DNA from: Chryseobacterium geocarposphaerae
GTDB taxonomy: Bacteria; Bacteroidota; Bacteroidia; Flavobacteriales; Weeksellaceae
Direction: 5' to 3'
DNA length: 64,000 nucleotides
Assembly: GCF_002797535.1 (NCBI RefSeq)
Contig: NZ_PGFD01000001.1
Location: 124,001 to 188,000 of the forward strand
Of the stretch, positions 35,189 through 43,370 are shown one piece after another. The notes below the pieces were generated by a model. That model made no database searches. It had not been told where the DNA came from and was given only the letters and a program-made list of their open reading frames with translations. Position numbers and translations under genes: made by a program. The first letter of the stretch is position 1; the number at the start of each line of letters is the position of its first letter.

Positions 35189-35221
35189 AAATGCAATTTA
35201 AGTAAAGAAAATTGTACAGCA

Positions 35222-35237
35222 TTTGTCATTTGGCAAA
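35222..35237 (-). promoter_or_regulatory. Crp/Fnr-type palindrome ahead of the Crp/Fnr gene
   Basis: TTTGTCATTTGGCAAA differs from the site at 34531 by one base. It lies 33 bases upstream of the regulator's ATG and abuts the terminator of the next gene, whose T-run it shares. Confidence 0.65.
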
Positions 35238-35264
35238 AAAAAAGAGAAACCCGAAAGTTTCTCT
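35235..35264 (-). terminator. Terminator after the DUF2314-ankyrin gene
   Basis: AGAGAAAC-TTTCGG-GTTTCTCT followed by nine T on the minus strand; the stem and loop equal those at 33700-33721. Confidence 0.8.
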
Positions 35265-35270
35265 GTATGA

Positions 35271-36086
35271 TTAATTTTCTAAAACAGGAATCAAATGCTC
35301 CCAGTTTAATTGTTTTGCAAAATCCAGGGCTGTTTTTCCTTTACTTGTTTTCAAATTTTTATCACCCCCTGAATTTAAAATGATTTCTACAGAACTTAAG
35401 TTTCCGGCAATAGTTTCCCTGTGAATGAGAGATAATCCGTTTTCATCCAGATTGGTGAGCTCATCAGGATAATCGTGTAAAAATTCCACCAGTTTTTCCT
35501 TCATATTTTTGCTCATAGGGTGCTCAATAAGGTTTTCCGGTTTTTCTTTTTGTTCATGTACAACTTCAATATCATTATAATCTCCAAAATCAAGATCCCA
35601 GAATTCATCATGCTCTTTTCTTTCTTTTTCCGACATATCAGCACGCATTTTCTGAATGGTAAATCCTCCATATGCTTTTGGAATTGGATCTTTTGAAGAT
35701 GAAAATAATTTTGCAAGTCCTTTCTTCTTTACACTAGGCGTAATCGCAAAAAGCCAGTCGCTGATTTCATTCAGAGGGATTTCAAAATAGTCGCCTGCTT
35801 TGATTGTTGTGAGATTATTCGGTTCATTAATTAGGTATCCTTTTACATAATCGCCGTCAAAGTCAATCTCGTTGATCCACATATGCTCTACAATATTTTT
35901 TCCGGTTTCGGGATCCTTTTCAGAAAAAGCAACTTTCACGCAAGAAAGATTGAGGGCGGGAACTATTCTTAGGTTTTCCCAATATTGTTCTCTCCAGAAA
36001 TATTTAAAAGTTTCCTGTGCCTTTTTATAAGCTTCCAACATTTTGGGATCTGCACCGTCAGTAAAAAGGAATGTGTTTACTTCCAT
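35271..36086 (-). CDS. DUF2314 protein with C-terminal ankyrin repeats
   Basis: A 271-residue cytoplasmic protein. Residues 1-160 resemble DUF2314 (EAYKKAQETFKYFWREQYWE and VEHMWINEIDFDGDYVKGYL, then DYFEIPLNEISDWLF). Residues 195-271 form about two ankyrin repeats (NLDENGLSLIHRETIAGN and NLKTSKGKTALDFAKQLNWE). DUF2314 proteins in Bacteroidetes are often scattered singletons with possible immunity roles. A terminator follows and no operon partner is visible. Function unknown; protein-protein contact through the ankyrin part is inferred. Confidence 0.82.
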   Translation of the reverse strand: MEVNTFLFTDGADPKMLEAYKKAQETFKYFWREQYWENLRIVPALNLSCVKVAFSEKDPETGKNIVEHMWINEIDFDGDYVKGYLINEPNNLTTIKAGDYFEIPLNEISDWLFAITPSVKKKGLAKLFSSSKDPIPKAYGGFTIQKMRADMSEKERKEHDEFWDLDFGDYNDIEVVHEQKEKPENLIEHPMSKNMKEKLVEFLHDYPDELTNLDENGLSLIHRETIAGNLSSVEIILNSGGDKNLKTSKGKTALDFAKQLNWEHLIPVLEN

Positions 36087-36232
36087 TATTTAAAATTTTT
36101 GTGATTTAGTGTTAAAGAAATACCAGAAATGTTTTGCTGAAGAGCATTATGAATAAACAAGTACTGATATTTTTGGTTTGACTAAAATACGAAAATATTT
36201 AAACAAGAGTTTGAATTTTGTGGAAGATTTTC

Positions 36233-36547
36233 TTACAATTTTCTTTGGTTGCCACATTTTGGACAAAAAGTAGCAGTTTTTGTTCTGTAAGGTTTACCAC
36301 AGTTTTCACAATCTGGACCATACATATCTATAAAATGATGCATGATTGCATTCGGATTTGTTTCCTCAAAACCACTCAGATTATTATAATAATCAAGCAG
36401 TTTTCTGAAATTTTCCGAAAAAGGAACTTTCATTTGTTTCTTTGCTTCCTGAAAACCCTCCGCCAATAATTTTGAAGCAATTTCTCCTTCTTCCTTATTA
36501 AGCATGGGAACATCCATTCGGCATCTCTAGCAATATTTGATTTGCAT
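36233..36547 (-). pseudogene. Zinc-ribbon protein gene interrupted by an in-frame TAG
   Basis: The open part (36233-36517) encodes 94 residues with a C-terminal double CxxC (DCENCGKPYRTKTATFCPKC). Reading upstream in the same frame from an ATG at 36547 gives MQIKYC, then a TAG stop at 36529-36527, then RCRMDVPML. The stop falls exactly inside what would be an N-terminal CxxC knuckle. Related Bacteroidetes proteins start with such a knuckle (from memory). The gene is therefore likely broken by one nonsense change, or restarts at ATG 36517 or 36505 without the knuckle. Confidence 0.7.
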
Positions 36548-36712
36548 GTTTTATTTAGTTTGATCTTTTTTAATTCTTAGATTATTTTGTAATCTCTTTT
36601 AATGGCAGTTTTAATTGTTAGATTATTATCCGTGAAATTATATATTTTGATTGGAAAATTTATCGCAGGAAATTAAGCTTATAATTAAAAAAGCAGATAA
36701 AATTTTCATTGG

Positions 36713-37141
36713 CTAAACATCCTTTATAAAGTCCTCATACTCGTAATAAAACCTTTCAAAACCATCCATTTTCTCAACAAAAAACTCAAAAACTTCCTGC
36801 CATGTGTTTTTATTGAAAATAGAAACTCCATGTTTTTCTACCCAGATCCTGCTGATGACTTTTCCGCTTTCCAGGGTATAAAATTCTTCCTTATTGAAGT
36901 CTCCAATAAAATCTTTCAGAATATCTTCCAGCGACCATATTTTATTATAATAGGCATCCCTGAAAACTTCGTCTCGCATTTCGATATCTAAAGAAACTTC
37001 CGCTTTTTTATTATCTGCATAAAATTTGAACGACATATCCTTTATTTTGGTGTCATACAAAATCCATTTTCTGGGGAATGACTTTCCGAAAGCCGTCCAA
37101 AACTCTTTTTTTAATTGCTGTGCTTCTTGTTTACTGAACAT
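36713..37141 (-). CDS. DUF4268 domain protein
   Basis: A 142-residue cytoplasmic protein of the DUF4268 family, identified by EFWTAFGKSFPRKWILYDTK near the N-terminus and VEKHGVSIFNKNTWQEVFEF toward the end. The family resembles a nuclease-like fold found in some restriction-linked proteins, but stand-alone copies in Bacteroidetes have no known role. The gene is monocistronic and divergent from the Rrf2 regulator gene, with 125 bases between them. Confidence 0.82.
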   Translation of the reverse strand: MFSKQEAQQLKKEFWTAFGKSFPRKWILYDTKIKDMSFKFYADNKKAEVSLDIEMRDEVFRDAYYNKIWSLEDILKDFIGDFNKEEFYTLESGKVISRIWVEKHGVSIFNKNTWQEVFEFFVEKMDGFERFYYEYEDFIKDV

Positions 37142-37230
37142 AAAGCAAACTTAATGATTAATAGGTAAAATCGCAAAAATGAAGATGGTTAAACCTGTTT
37201 AACGGTTTGACAATTCATGATTTGTGGGTT

Positions 37231-37261
37231 TTGCAAAAATTAAACAATTTTCTTATTTTTG
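37231..37261 (+). promoter_or_regulatory. Promoter of the Rrf2 gene, likely leaderless message
   Basis: TTG at 37231-37233, then 20 bases, then the perfect -7 box TATTTTTG (37254-37261). The expected start of transcription falls at or next to the A of the ATG at 37267, so the message would have almost no leader. Confidence 0.65.
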
Positions 37262-37266
37262 CTATA

Positions 37267-37674
37267 ATGTTGTCAAAAAAATCTCAATATGCTTTTAAAG
37301 CGCTTTCATACCTTGTAGAAAAAAGGAATGATGGCCCTGTACTTATTTCTGAAATTGCAGAACATAAGAAAATTCCCCTGAAGTTTTTAGAAAACATTCT
37401 GCTGGAATTGAAAAAAGCGGATATCCTTGATAGTAAAAAAGGAAAAGGAGGGGGATATTTTTTCAGAGAAAATCCTGAAAATGTAAAGCTGGCGAAAATT
37501 ATACGGCTGGTGAACGGACCTATTGCCATGCTGCCTTGTGTAAGTCTTAATTTTTATGAAAAATGTGAGGACTGTAATGAAGATCACTGCGGTCTGCATG
37601 ACGTTTTAATCGAAGTGCGGGATGCTTCCTTACGTATTCTGGAAAGTAAAACTTTAATGGATTTGATCGACTGA
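37267..37674 (+). CDS. Rrf2 family regulator of sulfur assimilation
   Basis: A 135-residue regulator with an N-terminal winged helix (SKKSQYAFKALSYLVEKRND, ISEIAEHKKIPLKFLENILL) and a wing GKGGGYF. A cysteine cluster follows: Cys91, Cys100, Cys103 and Cys108 (PCVSLNFYEKCEDCNEDHCG). This cluster is more extensive than the three cysteines of IscR and could hold an iron-sulfur centre or zinc. It lies 88 bases upstream of cysH on the same strand, and an imperfect palindrome covers the cysH -33 region. Control of the cys genes, CymR-like, is inferred. Confidence 0.87.
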   Translation: MLSKKSQYAFKALSYLVEKRNDGPVLISEIAEHKKIPLKFLENILLELKKADILDSKKGKGGGYFFRENPENVKLAKIIRLVNGPIAMLPCVSLNFYEKCEDCNEDHCGLHDVLIEVRDASLRILESKTLMDLID

Positions 37675-37698
37675 TTCTAATCCTTTTTTTTGATTAAT

Positions 37699-37741
37699 TA
37701 GTCTACTTGTTTGGTAGGATAATTATTTTATCTGATATTTG
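37699..37741 (+). promoter_or_regulatory. cysH promoter with Rrf2-type palindrome
   Basis: TAGTCTACTTGTTTGGTAGG (37699-37718, then ATA) is an imperfect palindrome. A -7 box (GATATTTG) at 37734-37741 lies 20 bases after the TTTG at 37710-37713. The palindrome thus covers the -33 element, fitting repression by the adjacent Rrf2 protein. Its left half TAGTCTACT is shared with the inverted repeat at 24151. Confidence 0.6.
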
Positions 37742-37762
37742 CATGATTTCAAATGATAAAAT

Positions 37763-38455
37763 ATGATTTCAAAAGAAGATGCAGATACTCTGAAACAGCT
37801 TTCAGCAGAAGAGGGATTGAAATTTATCTCAGCAAAATTCTCAGAAGGCATTGTTTTCTCAACTTCACTTGGACAGGAAGACCAGGTGATTACCGATATA
37901 ATATTTAAAAATCAGTTGCCTATTAAAGTTTTCACACTGGATACAGGAAGACTTTTCTATGAGCATTACGAACTGCTTTCACAGAACAATTCAAGGTATA
38001 AAATAAAAACGGAAGTTTATTTTCCGGAAAGTTCCGATGTTGAAAAATACGTGAATGAAAAAGGAATAAATGCTTTCTATCATTCGATTGAAAACAGAAA
38101 AGAATGCTGCTTCATAAGAAAAGTAAAACCTCTAAACCGTGCATTGGAAAACGCAACCGTCTGGATTACGGGACTACGTTCCGAACAATCAGAAAACCGT
38201 GAACATATGCCGATCATTGAGTGGGATGATGAAAGAAAGTTATACAAATACAATCCTTTGATCCATTGGAACTATCAGGAAGTTCTCGAATATCTTGAGA
38301 GAAATAAAGTTCAGGAACTGTCTTTACATAAAAAAGGATTCATCAGCGTTGGTTGTCAACCATGTACAAGAGCCATTGAGCCGGGCGAAAATCCCCGTGC
38401 CGGTCGTTGGTGGTGGGAAAATTCCCATAAGGAATGCGGTCTGCATACCCATTAA
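37763..38455 (+). CDS. cysH: Adenylyl-sulfate/phosphoadenylyl-sulfate reductase
   Basis: Reduces activated sulfate (APS or PAPS) to sulfite with thioredoxin or glutathione. A 230-residue protein with the PP-loop fold (SEGIVFSTSLGQEDQVITD), the [4Fe-4S] cysteine pairs Cys115-Cys116 (KECCFIRKVKPL) and Cys198-x2-Cys201 (GCQPCTR), and the catalytic tail KECGLH. The cluster cysteines point to use of APS, which fits cysDN without cysC next to it. It is the first gene of the sulfate reduction operon; cysD starts 21 bases downstream. Confidence 0.94.
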   Translation: MISKEDADTLKQLSAEEGLKFISAKFSEGIVFSTSLGQEDQVITDIIFKNQLPIKVFTLDTGRLFYEHYELLSQNNSRYKIKTEVYFPESSDVEKYVNEKGINAFYHSIENRKECCFIRKVKPLNRALENATVWITGLRSEQSENREHMPIIEWDDERKLYKYNPLIHWNYQEVLEYLERNKVQELSLHKKGFISVGCQPCTRAIEPGENPRAGRWWWENSHKECGLHTH

Positions 38456-38476
38456 TTCAAAATTTTAAAGAAAAAA

Positions 38477-39385
38477 ATGAATACACATACATTAGATTAT
38501 CTGGAACAGCTGGAGGCTGAAAGTATTTATATTATGAGAGAAGTAGCGGCACAGTTTGAAAAGCCGGCTTTACTTTTCAGCGGTGGAAAAGATTCCATTA
38601 CATTGGTGCATTTGGCAAAAAAAGCTTTTGCTCCGATGAAAATTCCGTTTCCGTTGGTACATATCGATACGGGACATAATTTTCCTGAAGCTCTTCAATT
38701 CAGAGATTATCTGGCAGAACATATAGGTGCTGAATTGATAGTAAGAAAAGTAGAAGATACCATTAAAGCTAAAAAATTAACCGAACCTAAAGGGAAATTT
38801 GCTTCCAGAAACTGGCTGCAAACCCATACTTTATTAGATACTATTGAAGAATTTCAGTTTGATGCTTGCATTGGCGGAGCAAGAAGAGATGAAGAGAAAG
38901 CCAGGGCTAAAGAACGCTTTTTTTCGGTTCGAGATGAGTTTGGACAATGGGATCCGAAATTACAGCGTCCGGAACTGTGGAATATTTACAACGGAAGGAT
39001 CAATAAAGGAGAAAATGTAAGGGTTTTTCCGATCTCAAACTGGACGGAACTTGATGTATGGAATTATATCAGAAAAGAAAATATCCAGCTTCCTTCCATT
39101 TATTTTGCCCATGACAGGGAAGTGATCGAATATGATGGTCAATTAATTGCCGCCTCAGATTTTATTCAAATTGATGAAAATGATGAAGTGATCACTAAAA
39201 AAGTACGTTACAGAACTGTAGGCGATATGACCTGTACAGCAGCGGTTGAAAGTGATGCTGAAACTTTAGAAAGTGTAATCAATGAAATTATAGCTTCCAA
39301 AATTTCCGAACGCGGTGAAACAAGAATTGATGATAAAGTGACGGAAGCAGCTATGGAAGACAGAAAGAAAGGAGGATATTTTTAA
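38477..39385 (+). CDS. cysD: Sulfate adenylyltransferase subunit 2
   Basis: Small, catalytic subunit of ATP sulfurylase, which makes APS from sulfate and ATP. A 302-residue protein with the PP-loop SGGKDSITLVHLAKKAF at about residue 35. The conserved IGGARRDEEKARAKERFFSV and NGRINKGENVRVFPISNWTE segments are present. Family-typical length and a complete C-terminus (AAMEDRKKGGYF form) are seen. It is followed by cysN after 60 bases, in which a short inverted repeat lies. Confidence 0.95.
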   Translation: MNTHTLDYLEQLEAESIYIMREVAAQFEKPALLFSGGKDSITLVHLAKKAFAPMKIPFPLVHIDTGHNFPEALQFRDYLAEHIGAELIVRKVEDTIKAKKLTEPKGKFASRNWLQTHTLLDTIEEFQFDACIGGARRDEEKARAKERFFSVRDEFGQWDPKLQRPELWNIYNGRINKGENVRVFPISNWTELDVWNYIRKENIQLPSIYFAHDREVIEYDGQLIAASDFIQIDENDEVITKKVRYRTVGDMTCTAAVESDAETLESVINEIIASKISERGETRIDDKVTEAAMEDRKKGGYF

Positions 39386-39396
39386 TAAATGATGAG

Positions 39397-39430
39397 TGAT
39401 AATTGAGCAACAATCATTCATCAATTATCA
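39397..39430 (+). repeat. Inverted repeat between cysD and cysN
   Basis: TGATAATTGA (39397-39406) and TCAATTATCA (39421-39430) are perfect inverted arms with a 14-base spacer. There is no T-run, so it is not a classical terminator; it could tune the ratio of the two subunits. Confidence 0.5.
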
Positions 39431-39445
39431 TTAATAACTAAACTT

Positions 39446-40687
39446 ATGGATATACTAAGATTTATAACTGCCGGAAGTGTAGACGACGGGAAAAGTACCC
39501 TTATCGGGAGACTTCTCTATGACAGCAAAAATATTTTGATTGATCAGCTTGAAGCATTGGAAAAGCAGTCAAAAAACAAAAATGAAAACGGGATAGATCT
39601 GGCGATTCTTACCGACGGATTAAGAGCGGAACGGGAACAGGGAATTACCATAGATGTAGCCTACAGATATTTCTCTACACCAAAGAGAAAATTCATTATT
39701 GCAGATGCTCCGGGACATATTCAGTATACCCGGAATATGATTACGGGAGCTTCCAATTCTCAGCTGATTGTGATTTTAATTGATGCAAGACAGGGCGTTA
39801 TTGAGCAAACAAGAAGACATTCCATCATTGCTTCTCTATTAAAAATTAAAAATGTAGTCGTGGCCATCAATAAAATGGATCTGGTAGATTATGCGGAGGA
39901 TGTTTTTAATAACATAAAAGCTCAGTATCATTTGGTTGCACAAAAATTAGGATTGGAAAACGTACAATATTTCCCGATTTCTGCATTTTACGGAGACAAC
40001 ATTGTTGAAAAATCTGAGAAAACTCCTTGGTATACGGGATCTACTTTACTTGATTTTCTTGAAACGGTAGAAGTAAAAAACTCTGAAAATACCGTTAACA
40101 GCAGATTTCAGGTGCAATATGTAATTCGTCCCCAGACTGAAGAACTCCATGATTACAGAGGGTATTCCGGAGAAGTGATTTCAGGAACGTATAAAAAAGG
40201 AGATAAAATAACCGTCCTGCCACAGAATATCGAAACGGTTATTTCAAAAATTGAAACTGGAGGGAAGGAAGTAGACGCGGTATTTACCAATCAACCTGTT
40301 GTTTTGCATATTGAAGATGATATTGATATCAGCAGAGGTGACTTTTTAGTGAAAACGGAGCAGCTTCCGAAAGTAGAAAATGAGGTAGAAGCTATTGTAT
40401 GCTGGCTTGATAAAAAGGAATTAAACGAGGGCAACAAATATTTTATTCAGCATAAAAGTAAAGTACTAAAAACGATCGTAAAAGAAGTTGAATATAAAAT
40501 TGATGTCAATACACTGGAGAATACACCTGTTTATTCAGGAATTAAGCTGAATGAAGTCGTTAAAGTAAAACTGAAAACTTCTTCTCCGCTGGTTTTTGAT
40601 AGCTTTAGTGAAAATAATAATACAGGAAGTGCTATTCTGATTGATGAAACGAGCAATTCTACAGTGGGAGCAGTAATGATTTTATAA
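39446..40687 (+). CDS. cysN: Sulfate adenylyltransferase subunit 1 (GTPase)
   Basis: Large GTPase subunit of ATP sulfurylase, which couples GTP hydrolysis to APS formation. A 413-residue EF-Tu-like protein with the P-loop GSVDDGKS (residues 10-17), switch I-II TDGLRAEREQGITIDVAYRY and DAPGHIQYTRNM, and NKMD for guanine recognition. The two beta-barrel domains follow. There is no fused CysC kinase. This agrees with an APS-reducing pathway in which PAPS is not needed. Confidence 0.95.
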   Translation: MDILRFITAGSVDDGKSTLIGRLLYDSKNILIDQLEALEKQSKNKNENGIDLAILTDGLRAEREQGITIDVAYRYFSTPKRKFIIADAPGHIQYTRNMITGASNSQLIVILIDARQGVIEQTRRHSIIASLLKIKNVVVAINKMDLVDYAEDVFNNIKAQYHLVAQKLGLENVQYFPISAFYGDNIVEKSEKTPWYTGSTLLDFLETVEVKNSENTVNSRFQVQYVIRPQTEELHDYRGYSGEVISGTYKKGDKITVLPQNIETVISKIETGGKEVDAVFTNQPVVLHIEDDIDISRGDFLVKTEQLPKVENEVEAIVCWLDKKELNEGNKYFIQHKSKVLKTIVKEVEYKIDVNTLENTPVYSGIKLNEVVKVKLKTSSPLVFDSFSENNNTGSAILIDETSNSTVGAVMIL

Positions 40688-40709
40688 TAATCCGATAACA
40701 CAGACATAA

Positions 40710-41594
40710 ATGGTGATTTCAAGAAAAGTTCAGCTCAGGCTTAATGTATTTTTTGTAACGGCTGCAATAGTGTTGATCGTGATTCTTTCAATGTATGAAC
40801 TGGGATATTTGGATGAGCTTCTCACTGTTTTGGCAGAAGACAATTATATTTTTTACTGGATGATGCTTATTGGCTTTTTAGCCGAAATTGTAGCGGGATC
40901 CATGGGAATGGGATATGGTGTGATATGTACAACAACATTACTCTTTCTGAATATTCCGCCACATATTGTAAGTGCAAGTATTCATTCAGCGGAAAGTTTT
41001 ACGACTGCGGCCGGAAGTATAAGTCATGTCAAATTAAAGAATGTAAGTAAAAGCCTGGTGAAAAAGCTGGCGATTCCGGCTGTGATCGGAGCGATTATCG
41101 GAGCACTTTGCCTGACGTACCTTGGTGAATATTACGCTAAAATTACCAAAACCCTCATTGCATTTTATACTTTATATCTGGGATTCCAGATTTTATCTAA
41201 TGCTTTCAAGAAAAAACAAAGCAAAGCGCTGAAAAGAAAAACCAATCTTACCCGGCTTGGTTTAATTGGTGGCTTCATCGATTCTTTTGCTGGAGGAGGA
41301 TGGGGACCTTTAGTAACCGGAACTTTAATCAAAAATTCCTTTACTCCTAGATTTGCCGTAGGAAGCTCTACGGTAGCAAAATTTATTTTAACATTAACTG
41401 CGGCAGTCACCTTCTTTTTTACGTTGGGTATCCAACACTGGAGCATCATTGCGGGACTTTTGCTCGGAGGAATTGTAACGGCTCCTTTTTCTGCCATGCT
41501 TACCGCAAAACTTCCTGTGAAAAGTATGTTTGTAGTAATCGGATTGCTGGTTATCATTATGAGTTCAATAACGATCTATAAATCTGTTTTTTAA
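40710..41594 (+). CDS. TauE/SafE family permease of the sulfate operon
   Basis: A 294-residue polytopic protein of the TauE/SafE family. It has an extra N-terminal helix and the paired signature stretches EIVAGSMGMGYGVICTTTLL and LIGGFIDSFAGGGWGPLVTG. It starts 22 bases after cysN, so it is part of the operon, and it may import sulfate or export excess sulfite. It is different in sequence from the other TauE/SafE protein in the window (6311), which lacks the N-terminal extension. No classical sulfate permease and no sulfite reductase gene follow. Confidence 0.88.
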   Translation: MVISRKVQLRLNVFFVTAAIVLIVILSMYELGYLDELLTVLAEDNYIFYWMMLIGFLAEIVAGSMGMGYGVICTTTLLFLNIPPHIVSASIHSAESFTTAAGSISHVKLKNVSKSLVKKLAIPAVIGAIIGALCLTYLGEYYAKITKTLIAFYTLYLGFQILSNAFKKKQSKALKRKTNLTRLGLIGGFIDSFAGGGWGPLVTGTLIKNSFTPRFAVGSSTVAKFILTLTAAVTFFFTLGIQHWSIIAGLLLGGIVTAPFSAMLTAKLPVKSMFVVIGLLVIIMSSITIYKSVF

Positions 41595-41684
41595 TAAAAT
41601 TCGTTTCATTGTGGAAAAATAAATGAAGCGAAAAGAGGGATGACTTTGAAAATATTTTACATTTACAGTAATAAAAAACAAAGC

Positions 41685-41975
41685 ATGAACTTACATATCG
41701 TTGCGCTTTTCAGGTTTAATGAAAACTATCTGATGGAAGCGGTTGAATTGTTTCAGACCTTAGTGAAAGAAACAAGAAAAGAAGAAGGATGCCTTCAATA
41801 TGATCTTATTGAGGATAAAGACAACAAAGGCACTTTCTTCCTGGTTGAATTATGGGAAAGCGTAGAACATCATAACCGTCACAACGGACAGGACCACCTG
41901 CTGGATTTCCGAAGAGATTCTTCAAAAATGTTGGAAAGCTCTACACAGGTTTATAAAGGATTTAAGATTCTATAA
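41685..41975 (+). CDS. Antibiotic biosynthesis monooxygenase (ABM) domain protein
   Basis: A 96-residue dimeric alpha-beta barrel protein of the ABM type. Signature residues are MNLHIVALFRFNENYLMEAV, EEGCLQYDLIEDKDNKGTFF and LVELWESVEHHNRHN. Such small cofactor-free monooxygenases act on quinones or other small aromatics; some homologues degrade heme. The IsdG-type catalytic Asn is not evident, so a heme role despite the nearby heme locus is uncertain. The ATG at 41685 is chosen because the first strand begins there. A terminator follows. Confidence 0.82.
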   Translation: MNLHIVALFRFNENYLMEAVELFQTLVKETRKEEGCLQYDLIEDKDNKGTFFLVELWESVEHHNRHNGQDHLLDFRRDSSKMLESSTQVYKGFKIL

Positions 41976-42036
41976 ATTCAGAGTCCCAAAATAAGAGTTT
42001 TAAGTTGATTTCAAATATCCGACTGATACAAAATTT

Positions 42037-42069
42037 AAAAGGCTGTTCACCAAAGTGAGCAGCCTTTTA
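42037..42069. terminator. Bidirectional terminator before the T9SS gene
   Basis: AAAAGGCTGTTCAC and GTGAGCAGCCTTTT pair over 14 bases with one G-T pair around CAAA. It separates the ABM gene from the convergent T9SS gene. Confidence 0.85.
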
Positions 42070-42088
42070 TTAGAAAAAATAGAAAGTA

Positions 42089-43360
42089 TTATTTTTTAAT
42101 AAATTTCGATTGAGTAACACCTCCTTTATTATCTTCTGAAACAAAGATATAAACGCCTGTTGCTAAATTAGAAATATTAAATCTGTTGTTGTTAACAGCT
42201 CCTTGAACGACAAGATTCCCTGATGCAGAGTAAACTTTGATAGATTTTACGTCTGATTTTCCTACAAATTGTAATTCATTATCTGTATTGATAGCAAAAT
42301 TTGAACTATTATTGTTTGATTTTGTTTCGGATGTTCCCAAAACAGACATTACATCATAGATAACATCATCTACATATACCGCAGAATGATTTGCTGCTCC
42401 TGTAAATTTCCATGCAATATACTGTTTAGCAGAAGCAGGAACGTCCAAGGTAAATGTTTGTGGGGTTGTATTTGAAGTTGTTATGGTGATCGGAGCTCCT
42501 AATGAAGTGAAAGTAGACATATCTGTAGGGTTAGAAACTAAGCCAACTTCAAGAGTAGAATTTCCATTGGCACTTGTAGATACACCAGTTGTATATCGTA
42601 ATTTTTTACTCCCATCCGGCGCTACGATTTTGGGAGCGATAAGATATGAAGTTGTACCTGCTGTATTGGCTGCATAAAACTGAATAGCACTACTTCCGTT
42701 ATTTGTTGCGATGTATACATTATATGGTACGGTTGCAATTACTTTATTCCAGCCCATTTGAGGAATTGCAGAAGTTCCTGAAGTAAATGCATTAAAATTT
42801 TCGTTGATGGTTCCTACTGCAGGAGTATCATATACTACATTGTCAATCAATGTTGCGGTATGTGCAGCCGTAGGAGTAATTTTAAAAACAATATATGAAG
42901 ATGAAGACGAAGGAATATTTACCGTATAATTCTGAGCAGTTACACTAGAAATTGAAATTGGATTTCCAACTGCAGTAAATGTTGTCATGTCAGCAGGATT
43001 GGATGCCAGTCCAATTTGAATTGTTGAAGTTCCTGGGGAAGTACTTACCAATCCTGAGGAAAAAGTTAATGTTTTATCTCCCGTTGGAGCTACGATTTGA
43101 GGCGTTATCAGATAAGATGGAGCAGTTCCGTTATTACCTGCATAAGACTGAACCGCTTTGTTGGTATCTGCAGTCACAATCATCATGGGTGCAGGAGGAT
43201 AAGGAAGCGGATTGGTTGCCAATTGAACGGACCATCCATTTTGTGGAAAGGTAGTGTTGCCGCTAGTAAAGTTATCAAAGTTTTCATTAATTGTTGCTAC
43301 TTGAGCATGAACGTTAATAGCAGTAAAAGCTAAAGCTCCTAATAGTAGTTTTAATTTCAT
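42089..43360 (-). CDS. T9SS-secreted protein with two adhesin-type repeats
   Basis: A 423-residue exported protein: signal peptide (cleavage at VHAQ), two tandem beta-sandwich repeats of about 155 residues (about 22-178 and 183-340), and a type A T9SS sorting domain (about 350-423, SIKVYSASGNLVVQGAV to the end, KFIKK). The repeats align clearly: INENFDNFTSGNTTFPQNGW with INENFNAFTSGTSAIPQMGW. Both end in a short strand before VVYD or VIYD. This pattern is the cleaved-adhesin/choice-of-anchor J type, a class that in Porphyromonas gingipains binds haemoglobin. It shares a divergent promoter region bearing Fur-like sites with the heme operon. A heme acquisition role is inferred. Confidence 0.85.
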   Translation of the reverse strand: MKLKLLLGALAFTAINVHAQVATINENFDNFTSGNTTFPQNGWSVQLATNPLPYPPAPMMIVTADTNKAVQSYAGNNGTAPSYLITPQIVAPTGDKTLTFSSGLVSTSPGTSTIQIGLASNPADMTTFTAVGNPISISSVTAQNYTVNIPSSSSSYIVFKITPTAAHTATLIDNVVYDTPAVGTINENFNAFTSGTSAIPQMGWNKVIATVPYNVYIATNNGSSAIQFYAANTAGTTSYLIAPKIVAPDGSKKLRYTTGVSTSANGNSTLEVGLVSNPTDMSTFTSLGAPITITTSNTTPQTFTLDVPASAKQYIAWKFTGAANHSAVYVDDVIYDVMSVLGTSETKSNNNSSNFAINTDNELQFVGKSDVKSIKVYSASGNLVVQGAVNNNRFNISNLATGVYIFVSEDNKGGVTQSKFIKK

Positions 43361-43370
43361 GATGTTATTT

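Noticed and set aside
41685..41975. ABM protein as an IsdG-type heme oxygenase
   Set aside because: The heme-degrading catalytic residues are not evident and a terminator separates it from the heme locus.
42089..43360. The two repeats as a tandem duplication error of assembly
   Set aside because: The repeats differ at many residues and at the DNA level, so they are old and real.
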